NCBI GenBank assembly: GCA_022822365.1
Contig: JAJEBV010000027.1
Coordinates: forward strand, 101,540-165,539
Direction: 5' to 3'
Length of the DNA: 64,000 nucleotides
Origin: Thermoanaerobaculia bacterium
Lineage (GTDB): Bacteria > Acidobacteriota > Thermoanaerobaculia > Multivoradales > Multivoraceae
In this document: positions 60,379-64,000 of the stretch, piece by piece
Layout of the letters: every line of letters begins with the position of its first letter
Position numbering within the stretch: the stretch's first letter is position 1
Notes under the pieces: model-generated
The model's input: the letters and a program-made list of their open reading frames with translations, nothing else
Told to the model about the DNA's origin: nothing
The model's database searches: none
Program-made: the position numbers and the translations under genes

Positions 60379-61725
60379 CTACTCGCCGACCGCCGAACGC
60401 ACGGTCGACAACCGCTCGCCCAGCCATGCCTCGAGCGCTCCGCCTCCGCTCACCACCGTCTCCTCACGCCGCGGCCCGGAGGAGATCAGATCGGCGCCGG
60501 CGTCGAGCTCCTGCTCCAGGAAGTCGACGTAGTCGAGGGCGGCTTGGGGCAGGTCGCTCCGGTCGAGCACGCCGCGCGTGTCCTGCTTCCAGCCGGGGAA
60601 CGTGCGGTAGACGGGCTCGGCGGCTTCCAGCCGGTCGGTGACCGCCGGCAGGTTCCGCACCACCTCGCCGCCGATCCGGTAGGCGACGCAGACCTGGAGT
60701 TCTTCCAGTTCGTCGAGCACGTCGATCTTCGTCAGCGCCAGAGAGCGCGCCCCGTTGACCCGGGAGGCGTGCCGCAGGACGACCAGGTCGAGCCAGCCGC
60801 AGCGCCGCGGCCGGCCGGTCGTCGTGCCGAACTCGTGTCCGCGGTCCCGGAGGTGGAGGCCGACGCCGTCCACGAGCTCGGTGGGCATCGGCCCCTCGCC
60901 GACCCGGGTGGTGTACGCCTTGACCACGCCGATCGCGCCGTCGATCGCCGTCGGCGGTACGCCACTGCCGACGGCCGCGCCGCCGGTCGTCGAGTTCGAG
61001 CTCGTCACGTAGGGATAGGTCCCGTGGTCGACGTCGAGGAGGGCGCCCTGGGCGCCCTCGAAGAGCACGGTGCCGCCCTTCCGGATCAGACCGTCCAGCT
61101 CGACGGACAGGTCGCAGAGGTAGGGAGCGAGGCGCTCGGCCCAGCGGCTGAAGTCCGCCGCCACGGCTTCGGGGTTCAGTTCTGCGCCTTCGGCGGCGGG
61201 GCGCTCGAAGTCCGCCACCCGCACGATCTGGCGCTTCGTCATCGCCTCGCCGCCGGCGACGAGCTCGGCCAGGCGGATGCCGGTGCGGCCGATCTTGCTC
61301 TCGTACGCGGGGCCGATGCCCTTGGCGGTGGTGCCGATCCGGTCCGCGCCACGCGCCTCCTCGCGCACCCGGTCGAGGGCGACGTGGACCGGTGTCAGGG
61401 CATGGGCGCGGTCGGAGATCCTGAGCCGCCCGGCGGGTCGAACCCCGCGCTGCTCCAGTTGATCGACCTCGCCCAGGAAGGCGTCCGGGTCGATCACCAT
61501 GCCGTTGCCGAGGTAGCAGGCCACGCCTTCGTGCAGGATGCCGGAGGGGATCAGGTGCAGGGCGAAGTGCTCGTCGCCCTCGCCGCTGCCGAACTTCACC
61601 GTGTGGCCGGCGTTGTTGCCGCCCTGGAAGCGCACCACGGCATCGAAGGCGGGGCACAGGAGATCGATGATCTTCCCCTTGCCCTCGTCGCCCCACTGCA
61701 TGCCGACGACGACTACGTTCGCCAT
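60379..61725 (-). CDS. purA: Adenylosuccinate synthetase
   Basis: The 448-aa GTP-dependent enzyme commits IMP to AMP synthesis. It begins MANVVVVGMQWGDEGKGKI with the modified P-loop GDEGKGK, then FQGGNNAGHTVKF, the IMP-binding block TAKGIGPAYESKIGRTGIR and VLFEGAQGALLDVDHGTYP; TTGRPRRCGWLDLV is the C-terminal GTP-side motif. The open frame reaches further upstream through repeat R6, but ATG 61725, with AAGGA eight nt before, gives the correct N-terminus. Confidence 0.97.
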   Translation of the reverse strand: MANVVVVGMQWGDEGKGKIIDLLCPAFDAVVRFQGGNNAGHTVKFGSGEGDEHFALHLIPSGILHEGVACYLGNGMVIDPDAFLGEVDQLEQRGVRPAGRLRISDRAHALTPVHVALDRVREEARGADRIGTTAKGIGPAYESKIGRTGIRLAELVAGGEAMTKRQIVRVADFERPAAEGAELNPEAVAADFSRWAERLAPYLCDLSVELDGLIRKGGTVLFEGAQGALLDVDHGTYPYVTSSNSTTGGAAVGSGVPPTAIDGAIGVVKAYTTRVGEGPMPTELVDGVGLHLRDRGHEFGTTTGRPRRCGWLDLVVLRHASRVNGARSLALTKIDVLDELEELQVCVAYRIGGEVVRNLPAVTDRLEAAEPVYRTFPGWKQDTRGVLDRSDLPQAALDYVDFLEQELDAGADLISSGPRREETVVSGGGALEAWLGERLSTVRSAVGE

Positions 61726-61828
61726 GTCCAGTTCCTTCAGGCAACTCGCGGTTCGGCCCGCGTCGCCGCGACGCGGGGAGCGCGACCCTAGCAGCGATGG
61801 TCGAGGGCGGGCAGGGACCCGGCCGCCA

Positions 61829-61902
61829 CTGGGTGCGCGGGTCTTCTGACCCGCTGCCGCCGTGGGGGGCCCTTTTGGCCCCCGGGCCGACGGGCGGGCC
61901 AC
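61829..61902 (-). repeat. Palindromic repeat family A, copy R6
   Basis: Tail 61829-61836, central palindrome 61837-61854, then a divergent GC hairpin GGGGGCC-CTTTT-GGCCCCC (61865-61883) in place of the usual middle hairpin. It lies in the purA/phosphatase divergent region, the only copy not immediately after a gene. Confidence 0.85.
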
Positions 61903-61948
61903 CTTGCGGCGCGCCGGGGCCCCGCCCCGCCCTCGACCAGCGCTGCCG

Positions 61949-61954
61949 TATCAT
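61949..61954 (+). promoter_or_regulatory. Putative leaderless -10 box for the alkaline phosphatase-superfamily gene
   Basis: TATCAT, 8 nt, then the GTG start; no ribosome-binding site. Confidence 0.45.
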
Positions 61955-61962
61955 CCCGGCCC

Positions 61963-63786
61963 GTGGCCGAACGTGCTGGCGCCGCTTCCTTCGTTCGCGG
62001 GTCGCTGGCCGCTTGCGGCCGCGACCTGAGGGCCGGACTGCTGTTCGGCGCGCTGTTGTTCGGCGGCCCGATCTCGCTGGCGCACCTGGTGCACAACCGG
62101 ACGGACAGCGCGGTTGTGGGCATCGCCGCGCTCCTCCTCTTCGCGCTGCTCTACGGGGTCTGGGCCGGCGCCGCCTTCGGCGGCCTGGGCTTGCTGTGGC
62201 GGACGCTCGCCAGCTTGCGCCGCCGGCCCGCCGGCCATCCGGTCGCGCTCGCCGCCTGCCTCTTCAATGTCGTCTTCTTCGAGCTCGTCCTGTTCTACGG
62301 CCTGACCTACGGGCAGGTCCCCTGGTTCACGCCCGCCGGCGTCTGGAGCATGGCGCTGTTCCTTGCCGTGGCCGCCGGCCTGGCGGGCGCCGCCATCTGG
62401 ATCGTCACCCGGGTGTTGGCGGCCCGGGTCGCCGGTCTTGCCGCCGCCGGCCGGCTGCCGCGACTCGTGGCCGCGCTCGCGATCGCCCTGGGCGCGGCCC
62501 ACGTGGCGCTGCCGATCGCGTTCCGGCTCGTTCCGGAGGAAAGGGCGGCGTCCTTCGACCCGACGGCGCTGGTCGCCGGCGAAGGGCCTCCGGTGGCCCT
62601 GCTCGGCTTCGACGGGGTGGACCCCGGCATGCTCGACAAGCTGATCGACGCCGGCGAAATGCCGAACCTGGCGGAGTTCGTCCGCGACGGCACGTCGAGC
62701 CGGCTCGGGACGATCAGCGACGCGAACTCGGCCGTGATCTGGGCGTCGATCTACACGGGCGAGTCGCCGCGACGCCACGGCGTCCACGACTTCTACCGGA
62801 TCCGCTTCCCGGGTTCGGGCGCCGGCCTGTTCCCGGTTCACCGGACGAGTTTCAAGGAACTGATCGACCAGGTGGCCCGGGTGCCGGTGATCTCGCGGCG
62901 TTTCGTCAACCGGCTCGACCTGGCGTCGCCGCCGATCTGGGAGATCTCGGACCGGGCCGGCCTGCCGACGGTCGTCGTCGACGGCTACTTCTACTCGTTC
63001 CCGGCGCAGGAGATGCTCGAGCCGTCGAGCCGGATGCTCGGCTACGGCCTGAACGACGCGCTGGCCGCCTCCGGCGGCGCGGACGCGACGCTCGAGTGGT
63101 TCGCCCAGCCGCCCGACGTGCCTCAGGAGGTCCTGGATGCGGCCGCCGGCCGGCCGGACCTCGACTGGCAGCACCGGGCCGTGCTTACCCTGCTGGAGCA
63201 CCGCGCCGCACAGGGCCTGCCGGCACCGCGCTTCCTCAACCTCAACACCCATGAACCGGACACCGTCTCCCACCAGCGCTGGCGCTGGGCCGAGCCGGAG
63301 CTGTTCCCGTTCGTCTCCCGGGCGGGGATCGAGGAGCACGGCGAGGCCGTGGCCGACGTCTACCGGCGGATCGACGGCCTGGTCGGTGAGTTGCGGCAAG
63401 CCCTGGGGCCGGAGACCGTCTTCGTCATCGTCTCGGACCACGGTCAGTCGCCGACCTTCGTCCACCGCCTCTACACCCAGCACCGGCACGGCCCGGACGG
63501 AGTCCTGCTGCTGTACGGCCCCGGCATCCGCCGAGGCCACCGGCTGGAAAGCAGCCACGTGTTCGACGTCTTCCCGACCGTGCTGGCACTGCTGGGGTTG
63601 CCAGTCCCGGAGGACGCCGAGGGCAGGGTTCTGGAGGGGGCGTTCGAAACGCCGCTCGCCACGGATTCGCGCTGGCGCGTTGCGACCTACCGCAACGCGT
63701 GGCAGCCCGTCGACACCGTGGGCGGCACGGACGTCGAGCGGACCCGCCTGGAGATCGAGCGCCTGAAGGCGATGGGGTACCTCTAG
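61963..63786 (+). CDS. Membrane protein with alkaline phosphatase-superfamily catalytic domain
   Basis: The 607-aa protein has four to five hydrophobic helices in residues 20-185 (LRAGLLFGALLFGG, VVGIAALLLFALLYGVWAG, NVVFFELVLFYGL, MALFLAVAAGLAGAAI, LVAALAIALGAAHVAL). A type I phosphodiesterase/nucleotide pyrophosphatase-like domain follows: first metal site ALLGFDGVDPGML, likely nucleophile region ISDANSAVIWASIYTG, NTHEPDTVSH, and late metal site VIVSDHGQSPTF. The C-terminal ERLKAMGYL ending is common in secreted members of this group. The catalytic domain may face the periplasm and act on a phosphodiester or phosphoglycan; this is inferred. Repeat R7 follows the stop. Confidence 0.85.
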   Translation: MAERAGAASFVRGSLAACGRDLRAGLLFGALLFGGPISLAHLVHNRTDSAVVGIAALLLFALLYGVWAGAAFGGLGLLWRTLASLRRRPAGHPVALAACLFNVVFFELVLFYGLTYGQVPWFTPAGVWSMALFLAVAAGLAGAAIWIVTRVLAARVAGLAAAGRLPRLVAALAIALGAAHVALPIAFRLVPEERAASFDPTALVAGEGPPVALLGFDGVDPGMLDKLIDAGEMPNLAEFVRDGTSSRLGTISDANSAVIWASIYTGESPRRHGVHDFYRIRFPGSGAGLFPVHRTSFKELIDQVARVPVISRRFVNRLDLASPPIWEISDRAGLPTVVVDGYFYSFPAQEMLEPSSRMLGYGLNDALAASGGADATLEWFAQPPDVPQEVLDAAAGRPDLDWQHRAVLTLLEHRAAQGLPAPRFLNLNTHEPDTVSHQRWRWAEPELFPFVSRAGIEEHGEAVADVYRRIDGLVGELRQALGPETVFVIVSDHGQSPTFVHRLYTQHRHGPDGVLLLYGPGIRRGHRLESSHVFDVFPTVLALLGLPVPEDAEGRVLEGAFETPLATDSRWRVATYRNAWQPVDTVGGTDVERTRLEIERLKAMGYL

Positions 63787-63801
63787 CGGCGTGCCGCGGT
63801 A

Positions 63802-63870
63802 GCGGTCGCCGCTTTGCGGCGGCGTGTTTCTGGCCGCCTGCGGCGGCAAGCGGGTCGGAAGACCCGCGCA
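63802..63870 (+). repeat. Palindromic repeat family A, copy R7
   Basis: It begins with GGTCGCCGC-TTT-GCGGCGGC, then GCCGCCTGCGGCGGC (63833-63847) and the central palindrome GCGGGTCGGAAGACCCGC (63850-63867), whose loop is GGAA instead of AGAA. The tail is changed to GCATG. It starts 15 nt after the phosphatase gene stop, same orientation. Confidence 0.85.
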
Positions 63871-64000
63871 TGTATGGTCCGCCCCGCTTGTGCGAGGTCT
63901 CATTCCGGGTTTCTGGCGAGTCAGGTGCAGTTGCTTGCATGTATCCGGCCTGTTGACGGGAGTCTCTGTGTGTGAGTTCCCTGGCCCCGATGGAATACGC
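63871..64000. other. Window end without visible gene
   Basis: No credible reading frame starts or ends in these 130 bases. It is less GC-rich than the rest and may be the 5' region of a gene beyond the window. Confidence 0.4.

Noticed and set aside
60379..61902. Longer purA reading upstream of 61725
   Set aside because: The extra residues come from repeat R6 and do not resemble PurA; ATG 61725 has a ribosome-binding site and the conserved N-terminus.
63699..63956. Small gene at the end of the window
   Set aside because: It overlaps the end of the phosphatase-superfamily gene and repeat R7 out of frame; its composition is repeat-derived.

Overview
This is a GC-rich window (roughly 70% G+C by eye), densely coded on both strands, from a Gram-negative aerobic heterotroph. 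Gene content (MreBCD/PBP2/RodA elongasome, PpiD-like periplasmic chaperone, ABC-exported polysaccharide genes, SUF system with an Rrf2 regulator, PQQ/cytochrome dehydrogenase, archaeal-type aspartate-semialdehyde dehydrogenase) suggests Acidobacteriota or a neighbouring phylum. That placement is an inference from gene content and style; no rRNA gene lies in the window.

Layout. 1-7.3 kb (+): the end of gyrB, gyrA, a small transaldolase-family gene, an M20 dipeptidase, a CYTH-domain protein and a sugar-nucleotidyltransferase. 7.3-7.75 kb is non-coding and full of palindromes. 7.75-13.7 kb (-): a threonine operon read thrA(aspartokinase/homoserine dehydrogenase)-asd-minicistron-thrB-thrC. 14-17.7 kb (-): ppiD-like, ruvA, ruvB. 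17.8-29.3 kb (+): mreB-mreC-mreD-mrdA-rodA-rng, then a fused LPS-kinase-like/glycosidase-like gene, the Wzm/Wzt-type polysaccharide ABC exporter and a DUF3467 protein, joined by very tight or overlapping junctions. 29.4-32.8 kb (-): acyl-CoA synthetase, YggS-type PLP protein, coiled-coil zinc-ribbon protein, tRNA-Met. 32.9-40.4 kb (+): a lipoprotein, then rpsU-mutS2-dnaG-rpoD (the macromolecular-synthesis cluster with mutS2 inserted) and tRNA-Asn. 40.5-45.3 kb (+): pckA, acsA and an AI-2E-family membrane protein, followed by a (-) SRD5A-like membrane reductase. 46.1-53.1 kb (+): Rrf2 regulator-sufBCDSU-sufT and a secreted phosphatase-like protein, then transketolase. 55.4-61.7 kb (-): a DUF4143 ATPase, a PQQ dehydrogenase lipoprotein with an embedded cytochrome c, a beta-lactamase-fold serine hydrolase, tRNA-Lys and purA. 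62-63.8 kb (+): a membrane-anchored alkaline-phosphatase-superfamily enzyme.

Structure the genes do not explain. (1) At least seven copies of a modular palindromic repeat sit mostly just after stop codons, in the orientation of the gene they follow; one copy forms the 3' end of a coding region and carries the ribosome-binding site of the next gene. (2) Eight or nine genes share a TAnnnT box 6-8 nt before the start codon and no Shine-Dalgarno sequence, the signature of leaderless transcription. (3) A 20-codon minicistron between asd and thrB repeats the ThrB N-terminus and is joined by ATGA overlaps on both sides. (4) A perfect 32-bp inverted repeat brackets a 110-bp non-coding segment before thrC. 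(5) A palindrome overlaps the -10 box of the SUF promoter. No CRISPR array, transposase, integrase or prophage gene was seen.
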